A model generated the notes under the pieces. The model saw only the letters and a program-made list of their open reading frames with translations. It searched no databases and had not been told where the DNA came from. From the NCBI GenBank assembly GCA_030432015.1, contig JAUIHJ010000614.1, forward strand, positions 1 through 5,183: 5,183 nt of DNA. Direction: 5' to 3'. Both the position numbers and the translations under genes were made by a program. Below, piece by piece: positions 1 through 4,995 of the stretch. The first letter of the stretch is position 1; each line of letters starts with the position of its first letter. The stretch is from a bacterium. GTDB lineage: Bacteria > Planctomycetota > Planctomycetia > Pirellulales > Pirellulaceae.

Positions 1-2019
1 GCCGAGGAACCAGTTGCGGAAGAACCAGTTGCGGACGCAGCTACCAGCAAGGATACGGCCATGGACGAGGCCGTCATCGCCGAAGCGAGTAGCGCGGAGC
101 CCGCTCGCGACAAGGCGAAACCAGCAGGATCGCGGACGCCCAAACGGGTTGTGATCGCCAGTCATGTCGAGCCTGAGGAGGTTTATTTGGAACCGCGTGC
201 CGGCTATGACGAACCGGTTAACGATGACGGTACCGCTCGTTCGGAGGCCGACTTCACACAGCTCAAGCTTAGCGAACCGCTGCTGCAATCGGTGCTCAAG
301 GCCGGCTATACGCAGCCCACGCCGATTCAGGCCCAGACGATTCCGCTGTTGCTCGAGGGCCGCGACGTGATCGGGCAAGCTCAAACGGGGACCGGCAAGA
401 CGGCCGCCTTTGCTTTGCCGATGCTGGAGCTGGTTGATCTCAAGCAAAAGAAGCCTCAGGTCCTGGTGCTTACACCGACCCGCGAGTTGGCGATCCAGGT
501 TGCCGACGCGTTCGAGAAATACGCATCGCACATGAAGGGCCTGCGGGTGATGCCGATTTACGGCGGCCAGGACTATCAGATTCAGTTCCGTCAGTTAGAA
601 CGCGGTGTGCATGTGATTGTCGCGACGCCGGGGCGGGTCATGGACCATATGCGACGCGGCACGCTGAATCTCGATGACCTCCGCGGACTCGTCCTCGATG
701 AAGCCGACGAAATGTTGCGGATGGGGTTTGCCGAGGATGTGGAGTGGGTTCTCTCGCAGTCGCCGGAATCGCGTCAAATTGCCTTGTTTTCGGCGACGAT
801 GCCCGCCCCGATTCGCAAGATTGCCAAGACCTATTTGAATTCTCCCTCCACGGTCACGATCCAGCAGCGGGTTGCCACGGCGGACACCGTGCGGCAGCGT
901 TACGTCATTGCCGCGCCACACCAGAAGCAGATGGCACTGGGACGGATTCTGGAAGGGGAGCAAACCGACGGCGTGCTGATCTTTGTGAAGATGAAGAGCA
1001 CCACGGAACCGTTGGCCGAGTTTCTCGCTGCCAACGGTCATAAGACAGCGGCCCTCAATGGCGACATTCCACAGAAGCGGCGTGAACGAACGATCGAGCA
1101 GATGCGGGCGGGCAAGATCGACGTGATTGTCGCCACCGATGTTGCTGCCCGTGGCTTGGACGTGCAGCGCATCAGCCATGTGATCAACTATGACTTGCCA
1201 CACGACAGTGAATCATACGTTCACCGGATTGGTCGGACGGGGCGTGCAGGGCGGAGCGGCGAAGCCATTCTCTTTGTGCATCCCCGTGAGCAGCGGATGT
1301 TGAAGCGGTTGGAAAGAGAGACTGGCCAGCCGATCGAGCCGATGGACCTTCCATCGAACCGGGCTATCAACAAGCAGCGTGTGGCGCGGTTTCATGAACG
1401 GATTACGGCGGGCCTGACGCACAGCGAGATGGAAACATTTCAAGCGATTATTGAGCATTATCGTCGTGAGAACGACGTTCCGCTGGAGCATATCGCCGCG
1501 GCCCTGGCAGTCCTTGCCAACGGCGAACAACCGCTGCTGGCCAGTGAATCTTTGAAGCCGACGAAGTTCGGCGCCGACAAGCCGGGCGGCCGTAAAGGGA
1601 AACGTTCCGACGGAGACAGATCGTCGTTTCGCTCGGCTCGCACGCCCCGCCGCAGCAACGGTTCCGAACCGGGCATGCAGACCTATCGCATTGAGGTCGG
1701 CAGTTCGCACGATGTGAAGCCGGGGAATATTGTCGGTGCGATCGCCAACGAAGCAAATATGGACAGCGCGTCGATTGGGCGGATTCAAATCTACGATCAC
1801 TACAGCACGGTCGATCTCCCTGAGAGCATGCCGGATGCGACGTTCAAGACGTTGCAACGCGTGTCGGTCGCCGGACAACAGCTGAAGTTGTCTCGGTTGG
1901 CAGGTGGAGCTGGAAAGCGGCCGTATTCGCCGACGGCGAGGTCCACCCCCAAACGGACGCAAACGCATTCCAGCCGTCGCACGTTTAAGAAAATGGCCGG
2001 TAAGCCGAAGCGGTCGTAG
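1..2019 (+). CDS. deaD: DEAD-box ATP-dependent RNA helicase, DeaD/CsdA type (5' end outside window)
   Basis: ATP-dependent helicase that unwinds short RNA duplexes; the family acts in the cytoplasm in ribosome assembly, mRNA decay and cold adaptation. Counting from the ATG at base 61, all core motifs are present: Q motif (F65, PTPIQ 86-90), Walker A AQTGTGKT 107-114, PTRELA 139-144, TPGR 189-192, DEAD 213-216, SAT 244-246, TDVAARGLD 359-367 and HRIGRTGRAGR 388-398. A helical region (about 420-490) resembles the dimerisation part of CsdA/CshA. Residues about 539-613 match a DbpA-type RNA-binding domain, followed by a Lys/Arg/Ser-rich tail to 652. The frame has no stop back to base 1 and reads an acidic Ala/Glu/Pro-rich stretch, so I treat the gene as truncated by the window. 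The ATG at 61 lacks a Shine-Dalgarno and is probably internal. Function is certain; the symbol deaD rests on domain order, and csdA is a synonym. Confidence 0.95.
   Translation, partial: AEEPVAEEPVADAATSKDTAMDEAVIAEASSAEPARDKAKPAGSRTPKRVVIASHVEPEEVYLEPRAGYDEPVNDDGTARSEADFTQLKLSEPLLQSVLKAGYTQPTPIQAQTIPLLLEGRDVIGQAQTGTGKTAAFALPMLELVDLKQKKPQVLVLTPTRELAIQVADAFEKYASHMKGLRVMPIYGGQDYQIQFRQLERGVHVIVATPGRVMDHMRRGTLNLDDLRGLVLDEADEMLRMGFAEDVEWVLSQSPESRQIALFSATMPAPIRKIAKTYLNSPSTVTIQQRVATADTVRQRYVIAAPHQKQMALGRILEGEQTDGVLIFVKMKSTTEPLAEFLAANGHKTAALNGDIPQKRRERTIEQMRAGKIDVIVATDVAARGLDVQRISHVINYDLPHDSESYVHRIGRTGRAGRSGEAILFVHPREQRMLKRLERETGQPIEPMDLPSNRAINKQRVARFHERITAGLTHSEMETFQAIIEHYRRENDVPLEHIAAALAVLANGEQPLLASESLKPTKFGADKPGGRKGKRSDGDRSSFRSARTPRRSNGSEPGMQTYRIEVGSSHDVKPGNIVGAIANEANMDSASIGRIQIYDHYSTVDLPESMPDATFKTLQRVSVAGQQLKLSRLAGGAGKRPYSPTARSTPKRTQTHSSRRTFKKMAGKPKRS
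4..33 (+). repeat. 15-bp tandem duplication encoding EEPVA twice
   Basis: Two adjacent 15-bp units (4-18 and 19-33) differ at one third-codon position (GAG versus GAA) and encode EEPVA-EEPVA in the helicase frame. More units may lie upstream of the window. The repeat sits in the acidic, low-complexity N-terminal extension before the helicase core. It is probably a disordered segment that varies in length by replication slippage. Confidence 0.7.
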
Positions 2020-2078
2020 GAAACGGATTGGGATTGGCGTGGGGTTGCGGCGCGTTCGCAGGCTTTACGAGCGTGGAC

Positions 2079-2103
2079 CGGCCAAACGTTGTGGCCGTAG
2101 TTT
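2079..2103 (+). terminator. Weak hairpin after the helicase gene, possible terminator
   Basis: CGGCCA (2079-2084) pairs perfectly with TGGCCG (2092-2097) across a 7-nt loop, 60 bp beyond the helicase stop. Only a short TAGTTT follows, so the U-tract is poor. It may be a weak or Rho-assisted stop, or simply GC-rich chance pairing. Confidence 0.25.
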
Positions 2104-2128
2104 CCCAGCAGCGGAAAGTCGTTAGAAT
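2101..2128 (+). promoter_or_regulatory. Candidate sigma70-type promoter for the membrane-protein gene
   Basis: TAGAAT (2123-2128) matches five of six -10 consensus bases. A weak -35 element, TTTCCC (2101-2106), lies 16 bp upstream. Initiation near 2135 would give a leader of roughly 75 nt before the ATG at 2212. The -35 is poor, so the call rests mainly on the -10 and its position between two genes. Confidence 0.35.
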
Positions 2129-2198
2129 GCGGCCAGCCGACGCGTCTGGAACTGGCCCGGCGTCACACCTGCTCGTTTGATGCCACGATCTTCATCCT

Positions 2199-2203
2199 GG
2201 GAG
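2199..2203 (+). promoter_or_regulatory. Shine-Dalgarno for the membrane-protein gene
   Basis: GGGAG ends 8 nt before the ATG at 2212, an ideal spacing. It fixes that ATG as the start. It stands out because the kinase gene downstream has no comparable site. Confidence 0.7.
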
Positions 2204-2211
2204 CCTTCGAC

Positions 2212-2730
2212 ATGATTCGCGCGGTAATCGCGGCATTCCTTGGCTACGTCGTGACCGTCATCTGCGTGATGGCTGGGATCGCGACGGTTTGGTACTCGCT
2301 GGGGAATGCGTTTGCCTTTGACGGTGAAACAACGACGGCCAGCACGGGCTGGTCGCTCTTAATGCTGATCTGCGGTTTCGCGGCTGCGATCGTTGGTGGT
2401 TGTGCGGCGGCAAAAATTGGCGGCCCCAAAGGCCGTCTGGCCGTGCGGGTCTTGCTCGGGCTGATCATTGTGCTCGGCTGCCTCACGTTCTATGCCCAAA
2501 TGAATGCCACGCCGATGCCATTACCCGAGGGCGTCGCAATTCAGGATCTGACATTTATGGAGGCCGGCCAGTATGCCGTCAGCCCCATGTGGTACAACGT
2601 CGCAATCGTCATCGTCGGCGGAATTGGCGTGTGGCTCGGGGGACGGATCTGTTTACCGTCCGTCGATCGCGATGCCGTCGAGCCAACCGCCGGTAAGGAA
2701 AGCTCTCCCGAGGCAGCGGGTGCTGATTGA
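2212..2730 (+). CDS. Small four-helix integral membrane protein, function unknown
   Basis: A 172-residue protein that I do not recognise as a named family. It shows four hydrophobic segments long enough to span the membrane, at about residues 4-28, 46-67, 75-95 and 127-146. A short polar loop after helix 1 carries DGETTTAST, and a longer loop of about 30 residues (96-126) lies between helices 3 and 4. The tail (about 150-172) is polar, acidic and Ala/Ser-rich, probably disordered. Helices 2 and 4 are rich in Gly and Ala (for example IVGG and GGIG), which suggests tight packing. Basic residues between helices 2 and 3 (KIGGPKGR) suggest that this loop is cytoplasmic, which would place both termini on the same side as that loop. 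No catalytic or metal-binding motif is visible. The start is supported by GGGAG 8 nt upstream. Its neighbours give no firm functional clue. Confidence 0.85.
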   Translation: MIRAVIAAFLGYVVTVICVMAGIATVWYSLGNAFAFDGETTTASTGWSLLMLICGFAAAIVGGCAAAKIGGPKGRLAVRVLLGLIIVLGCLTFYAQMNATPMPLPEGVAIQDLTFMEAGQYAVSPMWYNVAIVIVGGIGVWLGGRICLPSVDRDAVEPTAGKESSPEAAGAD

Positions 2731-2783
2731 CGCTTTATTGAATGTGTGGCTGTGCCTCAAGGCTGCAACCTGAATTGCACGAC

Positions 2784-2797
2784 TTGGCATTCGCCAA
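2784..2797. repeat. Short inverted repeat upstream of the kinase gene
   Basis: TTGGC-ATTC-GCCAA is a perfect 5-bp inverted repeat with a 4-nt centre, about 55 bp before the kinase start. It could be a small operator half-site pair or an RNA hairpin. No regulator is encoded nearby, and repeats of this size also occur by chance. Confidence 0.35.
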
Positions 2798-2804
2798 TTC
2801 GATC

Positions 2805-2834
2805 GATGGCCGATGACGCCATCATTTCCTTTTT
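2805..2834 (+). terminator. Hairpin plus T-rich run before the kinase start; terminator or leader structure
   Basis: GATGGC (2805-2810) pairs with GCCATC (2818-2823) across a 7-nt loop, and ATTTCCTTTTT follows. This resembles a modest intrinsic terminator for the membrane-protein gene 75 bp upstream. It ends only about 20 nt before the kinase start. If the kinase promoter lies upstream of the hairpin, the structure would be in the kinase leader and could act as an attenuator. Confidence 0.35.
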
Positions 2835-2852
2835 CATGGTGTGACAGTCACG

Positions 2853-4046
2853 ATGCCCACGATAAAGCACGACCAACAGGGACTCGACCTGGAAATCAAG
2901 GACGCTCGCGTCATCTTCGACACCGTCTGGGAGACACTTGACGAAGAGATTGGTCACGAGAATCTGAGGTTTCCCAAAGAATTGATCCTCCTGGGGGGAG
3001 CACCCGGGGCAGGCAAAGGAACACATACCAAGTTCATCGTGCAGGCCCGCGGGTTGACCTGTCCCCCGATTGTCATCAGCGAACTGCTGGTGACCCCGGC
3101 AGCACAAAAAATCAAAGACCAAGGCGGAATGGTTGGCGACAAAGAGGTCGTTGGGATCCTCTTAAGAAAGCTGCTGGAGGAGGACTTTCGCGACGGTGCG
3201 GTGCTCGACGGGTTTCCTCGAACACGCGTCCAGGTCGAATGCCTGAAGCTGCTGGTCGACGAAATCAATAAATTGCACACGGAGTTTCAGAATACGCCCC
3301 TGGCGACCAGCTTTCGCCGCCCCACCATCCATGCCATGGTGCTGTTCATCAGCGAGCATACGAGCATCGAGAGGCAGATCAAACGGGGCAAGGAGATTGC
3401 CCAGCATAATCAAGAGGTGAATGAAACCGGCCTCGGGCAGTCGCTCGAACAACGGACGACCGATCTGAGCAATGAGTCGGCTCGCCGGCGCTATCGCGTC
3501 TTTAAAGAGCAGACCTGGGACGCGCTGACGTCACTTAAGGAACTCTATCACTATCACTATATCAACGCGGAAGGGCCGGTCGAGGAAGTCGAGGCAAACA
3601 TCCTCGAGGAATTGCAGTATCAGAGTTCGTTGGAATTGGAGCAGCGGACATACGATCGGCTACGGCCCCTGCCCTTGGCCGAAGAGATCATCCGACATGC
3701 ACGACAGGAGCTAGTCAAGCGACTCGATAGCTATGAACTGGAGCACACGGACAAGTTCATTCGTGTTGTTGATCTTCTCCAGACAAAGTTCATGCCGATT
3801 ATCGAACGTCACGCGTTGTCGGGGCGGTCGATCGTCACGACCGAGGATCCGCTGTTCGGTGACCCCTTGGCACTCGCCATGCTGATCGACATCTTCTCCG
3901 AGCGCGGATTTAACGCCACGGTCGACAAGCGTATCCACGAAGTGCCGGAACGGGTCGATCTTACAACGGGCGTCATTCATGTGACCACGAAGGCCGTTTA
4001 TCGAATTCAGATTCAATTTAAAGGATCTGAAATTCGCCGCGGCTAA
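2853..4046 (+). CDS. Adenylate-kinase-like nucleoside monophosphate kinase with a long C-terminal domain
   Basis: A P-loop kinase expected to move a phosphate from ATP to a nucleoside monophosphate in the cytoplasm. Numbered from the ATG at 2853 (397 residues), it has the P-loop GGAPGAGKGT 48-57, a DGFPRT motif 119-124 with Q127, and a LID-like region with R201, D204 and R211-R213, ending in INAEGPVEEV as in adenylate kinases. Two features differ from ordinary Adk (about 215 residues). The AMP-binding segment after the P-loop is about 11 residues shorter, so the usual TGDxLR motif with its phosphate-binding Arg is absent. About 145 residues (about 252-397) follow the kinase core and match no domain I know. 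An N-terminal helix of about 40 residues precedes the P-loop. GTG at 2841 is an alternative in-frame start; neither has a Shine-Dalgarno, and ATG was preferred. The kinase fold is secure, but the substrate is not. Confidence 0.88.
   Translation: MPTIKHDQQGLDLEIKDARVIFDTVWETLDEEIGHENLRFPKELILLGGAPGAGKGTHTKFIVQARGLTCPPIVISELLVTPAAQKIKDQGGMVGDKEVVGILLRKLLEEDFRDGAVLDGFPRTRVQVECLKLLVDEINKLHTEFQNTPLATSFRRPTIHAMVLFISEHTSIERQIKRGKEIAQHNQEVNETGLGQSLEQRTTDLSNESARRRYRVFKEQTWDALTSLKELYHYHYINAEGPVEEVEANILEELQYQSSLELEQRTYDRLRPLPLAEEIIRHARQELVKRLDSYELEHTDKFIRVVDLLQTKFMPIIERHALSGRSIVTTEDPLFGDPLALAMLIDIFSERGFNATVDKRIHEVPERVDLTTGVIHVTTKAVYRIQIQFKGSEIRRG
4014..4045 (+). repeat. Direct repeat copy 1, within the 3' end of the kinase gene
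   Basis: This 32-bp segment covers the last codons of the kinase (QFKGSEIRRG) and the first two bases of its stop. It recurs 156 bp downstream at 4170-4201 with two substitutions (G4036/C4192 and G4042/A4198). The first 22 bp are identical. Allowing one gap, weaker similarity runs about 9 bp past the stop. The spacing is a multiple of three. Confidence 0.85.
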
Positions 4047-4096
4047 ATGGCCGCGCGCGATTCAGCAGCGCACGCCCCGTCAGCGGGACAGGCAGC

Positions 4097-4149
4097 TTTT
4101 TCGCCGACAGGCCGTTGCTCCGCAGTTGAAGCGAATGGGCGGCGAAAAA
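4097..4149. repeat. 10-bp perfect inverted repeat with a 33-bp spacer
   Basis: TTTTTCGCCG (4097-4106) is the exact reverse complement of CGGCGAAAAA (4140-4149). Both arms lie between the two copies of the kinase 3' end. The downstream arm ends in A rather than T on either strand, so this is not an intrinsic terminator. It could be the ends of a small element or an RNA stem. Confidence 0.5.
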
Positions 4150-4169
4150 CGAGCCGGTCCCGGATTGTC

Positions 4170-4201
4170 CAATTTAAAGGATCTGAAATTCCCCGCGACT
4201 A
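4170..4201 (+). repeat. Direct repeat copy 2, displaced copy of the kinase 3' end
   Basis: It matches 4014-4045 at 30 of 32 positions. In the kinase frame it reads QFKGSEIPRD and then TAG, so both the C-terminal residues and a stop codon are preserved. The sequence just upstream (4150-4169) does not resemble the kinase, giving a sharp left edge to the homology. It is not translated as part of the kinase, because TAA at 4044-4046 intervenes. Confidence 0.85.
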
Positions 4202-4364
4202 GCGGACGCGTCGCTCCAGTCGGAGAGTTTTCAGGCCGTGCGCCACATGCCGAGAAACAGCGCGCGGGTCGCGTGAAATCGGCCCATCAACCAAGCTGGG
4301 GGCGCGCCCGGGACTTTCGGTTTTTCAAGTTCGACGCTAATCGTCAATGAAAAACGCGTCCATC

Positions 4365-4398
4365 AAAAAAAAAGAGGCCGGCGAAAACGCCGGCCTCT
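4365..4398 (-). terminator. Strong intrinsic terminator of the cold-shock gene
   Basis: On the minus strand a perfect 11-bp GC-rich stem (AGAGGCCGGCG with CGCCGGCCTCT, TTTT loop) is followed by eight or more T residues, starting 23 nt beyond the cold-shock stop. In the forward direction the same stem is followed by TCGTTGTTTG, so it may also weakly stop transcripts arriving from the kinase gene. Confidence 0.93.
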
Positions 4399-4421
4399 CG
4401 TTGTTTGAATTGTCGTAGCAA

Positions 4422-4619
4422 CTACGCCAACCGAACGTTTTCAGCAGCAGGACCCTTCGGGCCGCTACCTTCCGTGAAGGTGACGCGTTGTCCTTCTTGG
4501 AGTTCCTCGTACTGAACACCTTCGAGGCTCGAGTGGTGGAAGAACAAGTCCTTGCTCCCGCCAGTGTCGATGAATCCAAAACCTTTTTCCGTCAATTTCT
4601 TGATCGTGCCTTCTGCCAT
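4422..4619 (-). CDS. Cold-shock domain protein (CspA family), divergent short form
   Basis: A 65-residue single-domain protein expected to bind single-stranded RNA or DNA and melt RNA structure in the cytoplasm. The RNP1-like motif KGFGFI (12-17) and the RNP2-like motif DLFFHHS (24-30) are present, as is the typical ending EGSGPKGPAAENV. Length is normal for the family (65-70). It departs from E. coli CspA in strand 1: the usual KWFN is replaced by KKLT (8-11), removing two nucleic-acid-stacking aromatics, although the RNP1 and RNP2 phenylalanines remain. The start at 4619 gives the canonical N-terminus MAEGTIK. The frame stays open upstream to 4943, but that extension has no cold-shock-like sequence and contains the promoter. 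AGGA lies 11 nt before the ATG. The gene has its own promoter and terminator, so it is probably monocistronic. It converges on the kinase gene. Confidence 0.93.
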   Translation of the reverse strand: MAEGTIKKLTEKGFGFIDTGGSKDLFFHHSSLEGVQYEELQEGQRVTFTEGSGPKGPAAENVRLA

Positions 4620-4630
4620 TTTCGTCGCAT

Positions 4631-4654
4631 TCCTAAAAAGTGAGTTCTTTTTGG
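4631..4654 (-). promoter_or_regulatory. AU-rich leader hairpin overlapping the cold-shock gene's ribosome-binding site
   Basis: In the transcript, CC-AAAAAG pairs with CTTTTT-(A)-GG around the loop AACTCA, with one bulged A. The two G residues at the base of the stem belong to AGGA, the best Shine-Dalgarno for the start at 4619. The stem is mostly A-U and weak, so it should open readily as temperature or bound protein changes. The pairing is seen in the sequence; a regulatory role is inferred. Confidence 0.4.
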
Positions 4655-4699
4655 CGTTGCCATAAACAAACGCGTTCAGGCGAGTCTGACGCCAGCACC

Positions 4700-4727
4700 A
4701 TTGTATCGCTCGGTCGAGCCAGGGCAA
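4700..4727 (-). promoter_or_regulatory. Sigma70-type promoter of the cold-shock gene
   Basis: On the minus strand the -35 element TTGCCC (4722-4727, four of six consensus bases) and the -10 element TACAAT (4700-4705, five of six) are 16 bp apart. Transcription would begin near 4693, giving a leader of about 75 nt. This is the best promoter-like pair in the window and lies at a suitable distance upstream of the gene. Confidence 0.6.
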
Positions 4728-4995
4728 CGGGCATTCGCAGATAATCGCGAAGGAGTTGGACAAATTCGTTGCCATGCAGGTCGGCGTGAGCCCTTGGAAT
4801 TCGTCGCTCGACGGCGTTTTCTGCCTGGAATCGTGTTGTTCTGGGTTCGAGCTACCCGCCGCGAAATTGATCTTGACACCGATGATCGACCCCGATGACC
4901 TGCGTGGTTTGTCGTAAATGCGCTCCCCGGGCAGGTGGGCCATTGTCCGCCGCGGTCCACGCGTGCGGTTGGATCAAATAGACCACAGCCTCGCA
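4728..4995. other. Intergenic region between the hydrolase tail and the cold-shock promoter
   Basis: No gene is supported here. An imperfect 11-bp direct repeat (GACACCGATGA at 4875-4885 and GACCCCGATGA at 4888-4898, 13-bp period) is the only local pattern noted. I see no clear intrinsic terminator for the hydrolase gene, whose transcription would run into this region toward the cold-shock gene. Confidence 0.5.

Larger units (their letters stand above)
4047..4364. other. Intergenic region between convergent genes, no convincing gene
   Basis: About 320 bp between the kinase stop and the cold-shock terminator. It holds the second copy of the kinase 3' end, a widely spaced inverted repeat (4097-4149), a GGGCGCGCCC palindrome (4299-4308) and a TTTTT run at 4321-4325 preceded only by a 3-bp stem. 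A 51-codon frame (4047-4202) begins directly after the kinase stop and ends in the duplicated segment. Its Ala/Ser/Arg-rich composition and lack of a ribosome-binding site make it unlikely to be a gene. No strong forward terminator for the kinase is visible here. Confidence 0.6.

Noticed and set aside
595..1968. Long reverse-strand frames opposite the helicase
   Set aside because: They lie fully antisense to well-conserved helicase motifs and read Arg/His-rich sequence typical of shadows in GC-rich DNA.
2836..2844. Tiny upstream frame ATG-GTG-TGA before the kinase gene
   Set aside because: A two-codon frame is easily produced by chance, and no ribosome-binding site precedes it.
4047..4202. 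51-residue open frame directly after the kinase stop
   Set aside because: It has no ribosome-binding site and an Ala/Ser/Arg-rich composition; its only recognisable part is the duplicated kinase tail. It is more likely a by-product of the duplication, unless stop readthrough occurs.
4308..4325. CCG/CGG stem followed by TTTTT as a forward terminator for the kinase gene
   Set aside because: The stem is only 3 bp and the run is over 260 bp from the stop codon, so it cannot be relied on as an intrinsic terminator.
4126..4350. 74-residue forward frame in the convergent gap
   Set aside because: It overlaps the direct and inverted repeats, has no ribosome-binding site and no recognisable protein features.
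4875..4898. Imperfect 11-bp direct repeat with 13-bp period
   Set aside because: There are only two copies with one mismatch, far upstream of the cold-shock promoter; too little to call an operator or a repeat array.
4873..4901. Perfect forward -35 hexamer TTGACA
   Set aside because: No -10-like hexamer lies 16-18 bp downstream, and no forward gene follows, so it is probably chance.
4422..4943. Longer version of the cold-shock protein starting up to 108 residues earlier
   Set aside because: The extra N-terminal sequence shows no domain, would span the likely promoter, and single-domain cold-shock proteins start exactly where MAEGTIK does.
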